Source of the DNA: Lachnospiraceae bacterium
GTDB lineage: Bacteria; Bacillota; Clostridia; Lachnospirales; Lachnospiraceae
Direction: 5' to 3'
DNA length: 64,000 nt
NCBI GenBank assembly: GCA_021201665.1
Contig: JAJQEO010000121.1
Location: 1 to 64,000 of the forward strand
This document shows positions 27,916 through 36,918 of the stretch, in pieces (within the stretch, counting starts at the first letter, position 1; the number at the start of each line of letters is the position of its first letter). Both the position numbers and the translations under genes were made by a program. The notes beneath the pieces were generated by a model. That model saw only the letters and a program-made list of their open reading frames with translations. It did not search any database and had not been told where the DNA came from.

Positions 27916-30045
27916 GTGACTTTATTTGATATTATTTACAGCGGAAATGATGAATTATTTGCCCGCGCGGACAAGGCGATCAGTGACGCGATCGCTCAGT
28001 ACGGCGAGGACAAAGCAGTGGCCTTTCCGGACACTGCCTACAGCCTTCCCTGCTACTATGGTGTGACCGGCCAAAAGGTGGGCAATCTCGGTGAGCTGAA
28101 GGCAGCGCTTGCCAATGTGAAAGAAACTCTGATGGGCAGAAAGCCGAGACTGAACGATGTGTTCAATTCCGGCATCGCGTCTGCACTCTGCGCGGAGTTT
28201 CTGGAGGTCTTGAAGTATCTTGACGGCGCGGCTCCCTACGAGCTTCCGCGCTATGGACATCTCTCTGATGCCATGATCCGTGAGCTGGGTGTACCGCTTG
28301 TTACCGGAGATATCCCGGGTGTGGCGGCGATCATCGGTACAGCTCCGAACGCGCAGGACGCAGTTGATCTGGTAAAGAGTTATCAGGCGCAGGGCATCCT
28401 GGTAACACTGACCGGCGGCGTGATCGACCAGTGTGAATCTCTCGGTTTGAAGACTGGTTTTAACATTCGTGTGATCCCGCTCGGCGATGAGATGCAGTCC
28501 GTGATTCATGTTGTATCCGTGGCTGTCCGTGCTGCCCTGATTTTCGGCAATATCACTCCAGGCGATCTTCCAGGACTGGAGAAATACACGATGGATCGTG
28601 TGTTCGCGTTTGTAAATGCTTACGGTCCGCTGACGGACGAGATCTTTGCGTACGGCGGCGGCGCGATCGCGCTGGGCTTCCCGGTTATTACCAATGAAGA
28701 CCGCTACAGAGTTCCGAAGAGCCTGATTTATCAGGAGGATGTCTCCAAGTTTAACGCGACCTCTCTGGAGGCTCGTGATATTAAGCTTAAGATTACAAAC
28801 ATCGATATCCCGGTAGCATTCGCATCAGCATTTGAGGGCGAGATTATCCGCCGCGGCGACATGCAGGTCGAGTTCGACGGCTCCAGAGTGGACTGCTTCG
28901 AGCTGGTACACAACAAGGATGCTTCTGAGGTAGAGGATCACAAGATCGAAGTCATCGGACCGGACATTGACGAGTTTGAGGTGGGCAGCAAGCATTCGAT
29001 CGGCTACATAGTAGAGGTTGCCGGCAAGAGCATGCAGGCGGACTTCGAGCCGGTATTTGAGCGTAAATTCCATTCTTATCTGAACTGTATCGAGGGTCTG
29101 ATGCATACTGGTCAGCGTGACATGATCCGAATCCGTATCAGCAAGGATACCTTCAACGCGGGCTTCCGCGCGAAGCACCTTGGCGAAGTCCTTTACGCGA
29201 AGGTAAAGAGCGAGTTTGCGGCAGTTGTGGACAAGTGTCAGGTGAAGGTAATCACCGATCCTGAAATGTGTACAAAGCTCCGCCATGAGCTTGCAATCCC
29301 GATGTTTGACAAGCGTGATGAACGTCTGACGACTCTGACGGATGAGGGCGTGGATGTTTACTATAGCTGCATTATGTGCCAGGCATTTTCCCCGAGCCAT
29401 GTCTGTGTGGTTACTCCGGAGCGTCTGGGCCTGTGCGGCGCTGTTTCTTGGCTGGACGCAAAGGCGACCAACGAGCTGGATCCGCAGGGACCCTGCCAGG
29501 TAATCACCAAGGAGAAAGTTATCGACGAGCGTATCGGCGAGTATGAGGATGTCAACGATGCTGTCCGGAAGTTCTCCCAGGGCGCACTGGAGGATGTATC
29601 TCTGTATTCCATTATTGAGAAGCCGATGACAAGCTGCGGCTGCTTCGAGTGCATCTGCGGGATTGAGCCGCTCTCTAACGGCGTCTGCATCGCGAACCGT
29701 GAGTACGCAGGCATGACCCCGATCGGCATGACCTTCTCCGAGCTTGCATCCATGACCGGCGGCGGTGTACAGACACCGGGCTTCATGGGTCACGGCAAGC
29801 ACTTCATCTCTTCCAAGAAGTTCATGAAGGCAGAAGGCGGCATCGCACGTATCGTATGGATGCCGAAGGATCTTAAAGACCAGGTGGCGGATCGCCTGAA
29901 CGAGACAGCAAAAGAGCTTTACGGAATCGATAACTTCGTCGATATGATTGCGGATGAGACCGTAGTTACCGAAGACCCCGAAGCACTGCTCGAATTCCTG
30001 ACCGAAAAAGGCCATCCCGCTCTGGAGATGGAACCAATGATGTAA
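27916..30045 (+). CDS. acsB: Acetyl-CoA synthase (CO dehydrogenase/acetyl-CoA synthase subunit alpha)
   Basis: CIMCQAFSPSHVCVVTPERLGLCGAVSWLDAKA and SCGCFECICGIEP A-cluster motifs. Confidence 0.97.
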   Translation: MTLFDIIYSGNDELFARADKAISDAIAQYGEDKAVAFPDTAYSLPCYYGVTGQKVGNLGELKAALANVKETLMGRKPRLNDVFNSGIASALCAEFLEVLKYLDGAAPYELPRYGHLSDAMIRELGVPLVTGDIPGVAAIIGTAPNAQDAVDLVKSYQAQGILVTLTGGVIDQCESLGLKTGFNIRVIPLGDEMQSVIHVVSVAVRAALIFGNITPGDLPGLEKYTMDRVFAFVNAYGPLTDEIFAYGGGAIALGFPVITNEDRYRVPKSLIYQEDVSKFNATSLEARDIKLKITNIDIPVAFASAFEGEIIRRGDMQVEFDGSRVDCFELVHNKDASEVEDHKIEVIGPDIDEFEVGSKHSIGYIVEVAGKSMQADFEPVFERKFHSYLNCIEGLMHTGQRDMIRIRISKDTFNAGFRAKHLGEVLYAKVKSEFAAVVDKCQVKVITDPEMCTKLRHELAIPMFDKRDERLTTLTDEGVDVYYSCIMCQAFSPSHVCVVTPERLGLCGAVSWLDAKATNELDPQGPCQVITKEKVIDERIGEYEDVNDAVRKFSQGALEDVSLYSIIEKPMTSCGCFECICGIEPLSNGVCIANREYAGMTPIGMTFSELASMTGGGVQTPGFMGHGKHFISSKKFMKAEGGIARIVWMPKDLKDQVADRLNETAKELYGIDNFVDMIADETVVTEDPEALLEFLTEKGHPALEMEPMM

Positions 30046-30049
30046 AAAA

Positions 30050-30700
30050 CTCAAGAATGCAGCGAAGCTGCATTCTTAGGGAGATTCGCCTGCGAATCTC
30101 CCGTAAAATCGACTTGCAAAGAAATCTCGCTTGCGAGATTTCTTGCATGGCGATTTTGAGTTTTTTAACGAGAAAAAAATGCGAAGCATTTTTTTCGAGT
30201 CTATGATGTAGACCAAGCAGAGGGATTCATTCGCTTGCGAGAATTTCCTGCGAGAGAATCATGGCTTTTTTAACGAGAGAAAATGCGGAAAGCCGCGCCA
30301 TTAGAAATCGCGTTTCACGCGATGGGCGCGGCCTGCGTCCTCGATTTTCTTCGAAAATCGGGACATGTGCCGGAGGCATTTTCTCGAGTCTATGATGTAG
30401 GCCAAGCAGAGGGATTCGCTCGCTTGCGAGATTTCTTGCATGGCGATTTTGAGTTTTTTAACGAGAAAAAATGCGAAGCATTTTTTTCGAGTCTATGATG
30501 TAGACCAAGCAGAGGGATTCATTCGCTTGCGAGAATTTCCTGCGAGAGAATCATGGCTTTTTTAACGAGAGAAAATGCCGAAGGCATTTTTCTGAGTCTA
30601 CGATGTAGGCCGAGTAGTGAGACTCATCTGATAGCTTTAAAACACTTAAATGAAAGCATGATTCTGAGTCTACGATGTAAACCACCCTTTTTTTACAATG
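30050..30700 (+). repeat. Hairpin-rich repeat array in the acsB-acsD intergenic region (family B); five copies of GAGTCTAYGATGTARRCC
   Basis: Copies at about 30197, 30386, 30489, 30594, 30666; ~90-bp identical segments 30197-30286 and 30489-30578. Confidence 0.85.
30287..30373 (+). repeat. Structured dispersed element family A, two-hairpin copy nested in family B array
   Basis: ggaaagccgcgccattagaaatcgcg..cgcgatgggcgcggcctgcgtcctcgattttcttcgaaaatcgggacatgtgccgg. Confidence 0.8.
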
Positions 30701-30729
30701 AAGTACCACCACAAGGAGGATTAAAAGAA

Positions 30730-31671
30730 ATGCCGTTTACTGCGAAATCAGGAAAATTTAACGCAAAAATCAACACCGTAGCAGTCGGTACCGGTGACAA
30801 GGCGATCACACTCGGCGGAGAGAATGTGTTCCCATTCTACACCTTTGACGACGCGATTGAGAACGCGCCGAAGGTCGGTATCGAAATCACGGACGGTGGC
30901 ATGGAAAGCGAGCCGGAATGTGTGCAGAAGCTTTACGAGGGCTGCACAACGGTTGTTGACATGGCGAAAAAAGCCGTTACATTTGAGGGTGTTGACTTTT
31001 TGAGCATTCGTTTGGAGGGCGGAGATCCGAACGGAAAGAACAGACCGACAGAAGAGCTTGTCCAGATCGTCAAGGAAGTCGCTGACGCTGTGGATGTGCC
31101 CCTGGTTGTCTGTGGATGCAAAAATGTTGAGAAAGATTCTGAGCTTCTTGATAAGGCTGCCGCTGCGCTGGAAGGCAAAAATGCCATGATTCTGGCGGCA
31201 AAAGAAGAGAACTATAAGACCGTAGGTGCGTCTGCTGGCCTGGCTTACAAGCAGGTAGTCGGCGCCGAGTCAGCCGTGGATATCAACCTTGCGAAGCAGC
31301 TGAATGTACTGCTGACCCAGCTTGGTGTTGACAGCAAGACCATTGTTATGAATGCCGGTACCGCGGCAGTCGGATATGGATTTGACTATGTGATTTCGAC
31401 TCTGGATCGTGTGAAGGCAGCCGCCCTCTCCCAGGGCGACGCTACGCTGCAGATGCCGATTATTACTCCGGTCGCTTCTGAGGCATGGACTGTGAAGGAA
31501 TCCACCGCTACGGAAGAGGATATGCCTGCATGGGGCAATCTCGAAGAGCGCGGGATTGATATGGAAGTGGAAACTGCCGCTGCAGTTCTCGCTGCCGGTT
31601 CGGATGCAGTGATTCTGAAACATCCGGAATCTGTCAGAACCGTCAAGGCCATGATCACAGAACTGATTTAA
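30730..31671 (+). CDS. acsD: Corrinoid iron-sulfur protein small subunit
   Basis: ALGGENVFPFYTFD; GGDPNGKNRPTEELV; aaggagg RBS before ATG 30730. Confidence 0.93.
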   Translation: MPFTAKSGKFNAKINTVAVGTGDKAITLGGENVFPFYTFDDAIENAPKVGIEITDGGMESEPECVQKLYEGCTTVVDMAKKAVTFEGVDFLSIRLEGGDPNGKNRPTEELVQIVKEVADAVDVPLVVCGCKNVEKDSELLDKAAAALEGKNAMILAAKEENYKTVGASAGLAYKQVVGAESAVDINLAKQLNVLLTQLGVDSKTIVMNAGTAAVGYGFDYVISTLDRVKAAALSQGDATLQMPIITPVASEAWTVKESTATEEDMPAWGNLEERGIDMEVETAAAVLAAGSDAVILKHPESVRTVKAMITELI

Positions 31672-31743
31672 TGATTGATCATCATTAACTGATATTTGAC
31701 TGCGTTATTTGACTGCTATAAGAAGCGAAGGAGGATTCATAAA

Positions 31744-33087
31744 ATGGCATTAAAAGGCTTGGATATCTTTAAATTATCACCGAAGAAAAACTGTAAAGAG
31801 TGCGGCAGCCCGACCTGTATGGCTTTCTCTATGAAAGTGGCGCAGGGCGCGGTTTCTATTGACAAATGTCCTTATTTTTCCGAGGACGCTAAGGCCTCTC
31901 TGAATGAGGCAACTGCGCCGCCCATGAAGACCATCAAGGTCGGTACCGGAGATCATGAATACGCACTCGGCGGCGAGACCGTCCTGTTCCGCCACGAGAA
32001 AACCTTTGTCAGCAGAACACGTTATGCCGTAACGGTATGCAGCTGCATGGATGATGCGGCGATTGATGCGAAGCTTGAGGAAATCAAGAGCGTAGATTAT
32101 GAGCGTATCGGTGAGCGCATGTTTACAGAAATGATTTATGTAAACTACGCGGCGGCAGCCGGAAAAGAAAAATATCTGGAGCTGGTAAAGAAGGCTGCGG
32201 CTCTTGACCGTGTGCTGGTTCTTGGCTGCGATGATCCGGATGTGGCAGCGGAAGCCCTGGCACTTGTAAAGGATGGCAAGCCGATCCTGAACGGCGCGAA
32301 CGCGTCCAACTATGAGGCGATGAATAAAGTAGCAACCGACGCGAAGGTGACCCTCGGCGTATCCGGCTCCGACATTAACGAGCTGTATGACACCCTGGCA
32401 GCCCTTGAAAAGCTTGGCAACAAGAACCTTGTCTTTGACTGCGGCGTCAATTCCGTAAAGGAAGCTTATCAGATCGCGGTGCAGTTCCGTAAGGCGGCTA
32501 TCAAGGACAGCAACCGTACCTGCGGTTATCCGTCCATCGTCCGTCTGGACCGTTTAAGCGGCGGAGACAAGCATCTGCAGGCAGCTCTGCTTTCCCTGTT
32601 CACTATGAAGTATGGTTCCATCATCGTTCTCGACCAGATGACCTATGCGGAAGCAAACCCGGTCTATGGCCTCAGACAGAACCTTTTCACCGACCCGCAG
32701 AAGCCCATGAAGGTAGAGCCGGGCATCTATCCGCTCAACGGCGCGGACGAGAATTCTGTCTGCCTGACCACGGTAGACTTCGCTCTGACCTACTTCCTGG
32801 TATCCGGCGAGCTGGAGCGCTCCGGCGTACCTTGTAACCTCATCATCAACGATGCAGGCGGTCTTTCCGTACTGACCAGCTGGGCAGCAGGCAAGTTCTC
32901 AGCCGGTACGATTGCGAAGTTCTTTGAGGAGCAGCAGATCGAGAGCAAGGTGAAATCCAGAAAGCTGGTCATCCCGGGCAAGGTAGCCGTACTGAAGGGC
33001 GAGCTGGAGGCAAAGCTTCCGGGATGGGAGATCATAATCGCTCCGAGAGAGGCTGTACAGCTTGTAAAGTTTATGAAAGAGCTTTAA
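31744..33087 (+). CDS. acsC: Corrinoid iron-sulfur protein large subunit
   Basis: LDIFKLSPKKNCKECGSPTCMAFSMKVAQGA 4Fe-4S motif; C-terminal corrinoid-binding region. Confidence 0.95.
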   Translation: MALKGLDIFKLSPKKNCKECGSPTCMAFSMKVAQGAVSIDKCPYFSEDAKASLNEATAPPMKTIKVGTGDHEYALGGETVLFRHEKTFVSRTRYAVTVCSCMDDAAIDAKLEEIKSVDYERIGERMFTEMIYVNYAAAAGKEKYLELVKKAAALDRVLVLGCDDPDVAAEALALVKDGKPILNGANASNYEAMNKVATDAKVTLGVSGSDINELYDTLAALEKLGNKNLVFDCGVNSVKEAYQIAVQFRKAAIKDSNRTCGYPSIVRLDRLSGGDKHLQAALLSLFTMKYGSIIVLDQMTYAEANPVYGLRQNLFTDPQKPMKVEPGIYPLNGADENSVCLTTVDFALTYFLVSGELERSGVPCNLIINDAGGLSVLTSWAAGKFSAGTIAKFFEEQQIESKVKSRKLVIPGKVAVLKGELEAKLPGWEIIIAPREAVQLVKFMKEL

Positions 33088-33298
33088 TGGCAGCTGTGTG
33101 ATCAGATGAATCAGACAGATGTTGTGAACAAGAACGCCTGATATCAATGGCTGAATATTTGAACGGAATATTTGAACTCAATATGTAACTGTTGTAATTT
33201 GTCTGTTCTTCAAATCGGAATAGCTGCTTCTGGGAGAAAGGGACAGCCTTCCGGTTTGGAGCATGACAAACAATCTACCATAAAGGAGAACAACCATC

Positions 33299-34084
33299 AT
33301 GGCAAAATTTGTAACAATTGGAGAGAGACTTTCCACCACTGCTCCGGCTGTCAACAAGGCATTCATGGAAAGAGATCCGGAGCCGATTCTCAAAAGAGCA
33401 AAGCAGCAGCTGGATGCAGGCGCGGTTTACCTTGATGTAAATATCGGACCGGCGGAAGGCTATGGCGAGGATCTGATGAAGTGGGCAGTACAGCTCCTTC
33501 AGAGCAACTTTGACAATGTCCCGCTTGCCCTGGATACTTCCAATAAGAAAGCGATCGAGGCTGGTATTTCCGTTTATAACCGTTCAAAAGGAAAGCCGAT
33601 CGTAAACTCTGCGGACGCATCCGGCAGAATTGAGAACATCGACCTCGCGGCTGCAAATGATGCGATCGTCATCGCGCTTTGCAACGGCGAAGGAATTGCG
33701 AAGGACAACGATGAGCGCATGGAATACTGCCAGCTGCTGCTCGAGAGAGGCATGGAGCAGGGCATGGAAGCGACCGATATGTGGTTTGACCCGCTGTTCC
33801 TGGTAGTAAAGGGCATGCAGGACAAGCAGATGGAGATCCTGGAGTTCATCAAGATGCTCTCTGACATGGGCTTAAATTCCACCGGCGGACTTTCCAATAA
33901 CTCTAACGGCATGCCGAAGACCATCCGTCCGATCATGGATTCCGCGCTGGTAGCGATGTGCATGATGCAGGGTCTGACCTCCGCAATCGTGAACCCGAAC
34001 GACCTGCGCCTGATGGAGACCATCAAGTCTTGCGACGTATTCAAGGGCAATACCCTGTATGCGGATTCCTATCTGGAGATCTGA
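33299..34084 (+). CDS. acsE: Methyltetrahydrofolate:corrinoid/iron-sulfur protein methyltransferase
   Basis: Pterin-binding fold motifs ERDPEPILKRAKQQLDAGAVYLDVNIGPAEG; LSNNSNGMP. Confidence 0.95.
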   Translation: MAKFVTIGERLSTTAPAVNKAFMERDPEPILKRAKQQLDAGAVYLDVNIGPAEGYGEDLMKWAVQLLQSNFDNVPLALDTSNKKAIEAGISVYNRSKGKPIVNSADASGRIENIDLAAANDAIVIALCNGEGIAKDNDERMEYCQLLLERGMEQGMEATDMWFDPLFLVVKGMQDKQMEILEFIKMLSDMGLNSTGGLSNNSNGMPKTIRPIMDSALVAMCMMQGLTSAIVNPNDLRLMETIKSCDVFKGNTLYADSYLEI

Positions 34085-34319
34085 TTTTCGAAATCATCCG
34101 CTGAAAACTTGGTAATCCGTCGTGACGGATAAGATAATGAATTTTATTCATATACCCGGGGAGTATACGACCGTCAATTGTCATGGACGTGCCTGTATAC
34201 CGCTCCGGGTATCCATTTATTCCTGCGAGGCAACGAGCCAAGTAGCCAGAGGAGTCATAAGGGATCCGTCGGCTTTGCCGACACCTTATGACATATCATA
34301 AGGTATCCACCGGCAAAAT

Positions 34320-34439
34320 GGAAAGCCAGGCCATTTAAAATCGCTGCGCGATGGGCCTGGTACCGTTCTCGATTTTCTTCGAAAATCGGAACATTGCCTG
34401 CGTCCCATATCCTCTTCGAAGATATGGGACATGTGCCGG
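34320..34439 (+). repeat. Structured dispersed element family A, full-length (three-hairpin) copy
   Basis: ggaaagccaggccat..atgggcctggtaccgttctcgattttcttcgaaaatcggaacattgcctgcgtcccatatc..gatatgggacatgtgccgg. Confidence 0.85.
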
Positions 34440-34555
34440 TTCCCCTTATGGCTTAGCTTGTACGGATATTTTAAAGAATAAGGAAACTGCATTTTCATTT
34501 ATATATCTGCTTTTTGTCGGATATAGGATGATATTTACGGAGAGAAGAGAAAACT

Positions 34556-36568
34556 ATGTTTAAAGTGACTTTTACATTCGAAAACGGCAATGAGACAGTG
34601 GGTTATGCTCTGGAAGGAGAGAGCCTTCTGGATGTCGCAAAGAAAATGAACGTGGCCATTGATGCGCCCTGTAATGGAAATGCAGCTTGCGGAAAATGTA
34701 AGGTAAAGCTTGTCGGGGGAGAACTGGATACGAAAAAGACCAGCCATATCTCCGGGGAGGAGTTTGCGCAGGGATGGAGGTTAGCCTGCGTGAGCAAAAT
34801 TAACGCGGATGTGCAGGTAATGGTACCGGACATTGCCTCTGCGTATCGCAGCCGGATGAAAGTTGCGGACTTAAGTTCGGCAGAAGAAATACAGATTTTT
34901 GAGAAAACGAAGACAGACATGGCGGGGGCCGGAATCGGTTTTGGAAATGACCTGGATGTCATCACCGTGACGATGGAAGAGCCGTCTCTGGATGATACGA
35001 TGCCGGATAACGAGCGTCTTACCAGGGCGGTGGAATCCGCCTGCGGCGTGGAAAAGGTAAAGCTGCCATTTGTCGTGCTTCAGAAGCTCTCCGAGACTCT
35101 GCGCAGGAGTGGCTTCCAGCTAAAATGCCTGATTCGGAGGGGATCAGATCATTCTGCAGGCGGCGGTGCTGCAGACGGCAGCAGCTCAGACGGCTCGAAA
35201 GCGGGCGATTATTCGTCGGGTTCTTCTCCCAAAAAAGTAGAAGTGCTGGATATTTTCCCGGCCACAGAAGAGCCAAAGATCTGCGGCCTGGCAGTCGATA
35301 TCGGCACGACGACGGTATCTGCGTTGATTATCGACATGCTTACCGGTGAGATCCTTGCGAAAGGCTCTTCAGGCAACGGTCAGATCCGCTATGGAGCGGA
35401 TGTGATCAACCGCATCATTGAGCAGCAGAAAGAGGGCGGACGCAAAAAGCTGCAGGACGCGATCATCAAAGAGACGCTCAATCCGATGATCAGCCAGATG
35501 TGCGGCTCTATCGGGATAAAGCCGGGACAGATTTACCGCGCATGCATCGCGGGCAACACCACCATGAACCATCTGCTGTTAGGCGTTGACGCGGATCCGG
35601 TTCGCATGGAGCCGTTTATCCCGACCTTTTTTGAGACAAATTCGGTCTACGCGCATGATCTCGGACTGGAACTCTATGAACACGCCCGGGTCATCATTTC
35701 CCCGAATATCGGAAGCTATGTGGGCGGCGATATCACCGCCGGTACGCTCGCCAGCACGATCTGGAATAAGGAAGAAATGTCTTTATTCATTGACCTGGGT
35801 ACCAACGGCGAGCTTGTATTTGGCAATTCGGACTTTATGATGAGCTGTGCATGCTCTGCCGGGCCCGCTTTTGAAGGCGGCGACATCAGCTGCGGCATGC
35901 GAGCCACAGATGGCGCGATCGAAGCCTGTGTCATCGATAAAGAGACCATGGAGCCGACCTTTACCATCGTCGGTGATGAAGGTCAGAAACCAGTGGGCTT
36001 GTGCGGCTCCGGCATCATCGACGTGATCAGCGAGCTGTTCCGCTGTGGGATCATCAGCCCGAAGGGAAAATTTATCCGGGAAGGTTCGCGTGTCCGTCAT
36101 GACCAGTATGGCATGGGAAGCTATGTCCTGACCTATAAAGAGGACGCAGCGTCTATAAAGGACATCGAGATCACCGAGGTCGACATCGACAGCTTCATCC
36201 GCGCGAAGGGCGCGATCTTTTCCGCCATCCGCGTCATGCTGCAGTCGCTGGATTTCGATGTGTCCATGATCGACCACGTCTATGTGGCTGGAGGCATTGG
36301 CAGCGGCATCAACATGCGCAATGCAGTGTCTATTGGCATGTTCCCGGACATCGAGATGGAGAAATTTACCTACATCGGCAATTCCTCTTTGTCCGGCGCG
36401 TACGCGATCCTGCTCTCTGCCGAAGCGGAGGCAAAGGTCTCTGAGGTGGCACATAACATGACCTACCTCGAACTCAGCAACGAACCCACCTACATGGATG
36501 AATTTGTCGCCAGCTGCTTTTTGCCGCACACAGACGCGGGACTGTTTCCGTCGGTCACGATGAAATAA
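34556..36568 (+). CDS. acsV: Reductive activator of corrinoid protein (RACo-type, 2Fe-2S + ASKHA domain)
   Basis: N-terminal ferredoxin motif CNGNAACGKCKVKL; ASKHA motif CGLAVDIGTTTVSALI; position in acs cluster. Confidence 0.9.
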   Translation: MFKVTFTFENGNETVGYALEGESLLDVAKKMNVAIDAPCNGNAACGKCKVKLVGGELDTKKTSHISGEEFAQGWRLACVSKINADVQVMVPDIASAYRSRMKVADLSSAEEIQIFEKTKTDMAGAGIGFGNDLDVITVTMEEPSLDDTMPDNERLTRAVESACGVEKVKLPFVVLQKLSETLRRSGFQLKCLIRRGSDHSAGGGAADGSSSDGSKAGDYSSGSSPKKVEVLDIFPATEEPKICGLAVDIGTTTVSALIIDMLTGEILAKGSSGNGQIRYGADVINRIIEQQKEGGRKKLQDAIIKETLNPMISQMCGSIGIKPGQIYRACIAGNTTMNHLLLGVDADPVRMEPFIPTFFETNSVYAHDLGLELYEHARVIISPNIGSYVGGDITAGTLASTIWNKEEMSLFIDLGTNGELVFGNSDFMMSCACSAGPAFEGGDISCGMRATDGAIEACVIDKETMEPTFTIVGDEGQKPVGLCGSGIIDVISELFRCGIISPKGKFIREGSRVRHDQYGMGSYVLTYKEDAASIKDIEITEVDIDSFIRAKGAIFSAIRVMLQSLDFDVSMIDHVYVAGGIGSGINMRNAVSIGMFPDIEMEKFTYIGNSSLSGAYAILLSAEAEAKVSEVAHNMTYLELSNEPTYMDEFVASCFLPHTDAGLFPSVTMK

Positions 36569-36615
36569 ATACGATATTTTTCGTAAAAGGTTTTATGTAG
36601 AACCTAAAGCATTCG

Positions 36616-36754
36616 GGCATCCGGCCCCTCGCCGGGAAGGCATCCTCGTCATCCGGACGGGATAAGCCATCGCGAAACGATTTTAAATAGTCGGATGCCG
36701 TTAAAGGTCACACCTGTAGAGGCAGAAATATCGTAAATTTGTCAGGGCGTGACC
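36616..36754 (+). other. Structured intergenic segment: multibranched stem (36616-36699) plus hairpin (36706-36754)
   Basis: ggcatccg/cggatgcc outer helix enclosing three hairpins; ggtcac/gtgacc hairpin. Confidence 0.55.
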
Positions 36755-36918
36755 TGTAACGTAACTTGTAACAAAATTAGAAAGCAGACAAGAATTTCCT
36801 TGAAAAACAGCGCTTAAAGGGATACAATAAGGGCGAATTTCAGAAATCTCTTCTGAATGAATCTGCGCAGCTGCAAACGATAAGCCGCTGCGCACTAAAC
36901 TAACAAGGAGGTGAGCAT

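Noticed and set aside
28825-30054. 409-aa minus-strand ORF opposite acsB
   Set aside because: Antisense to a certain acsB gene; typical mirror-frame artefact.
30050-30700. CRISPR array in the acsB-acsD spacer
   Set aside because: Repeat spacing is irregular (189, 103, 105, 72 bp), units are hairpin-based and similar throughout, and no cas genes are present.
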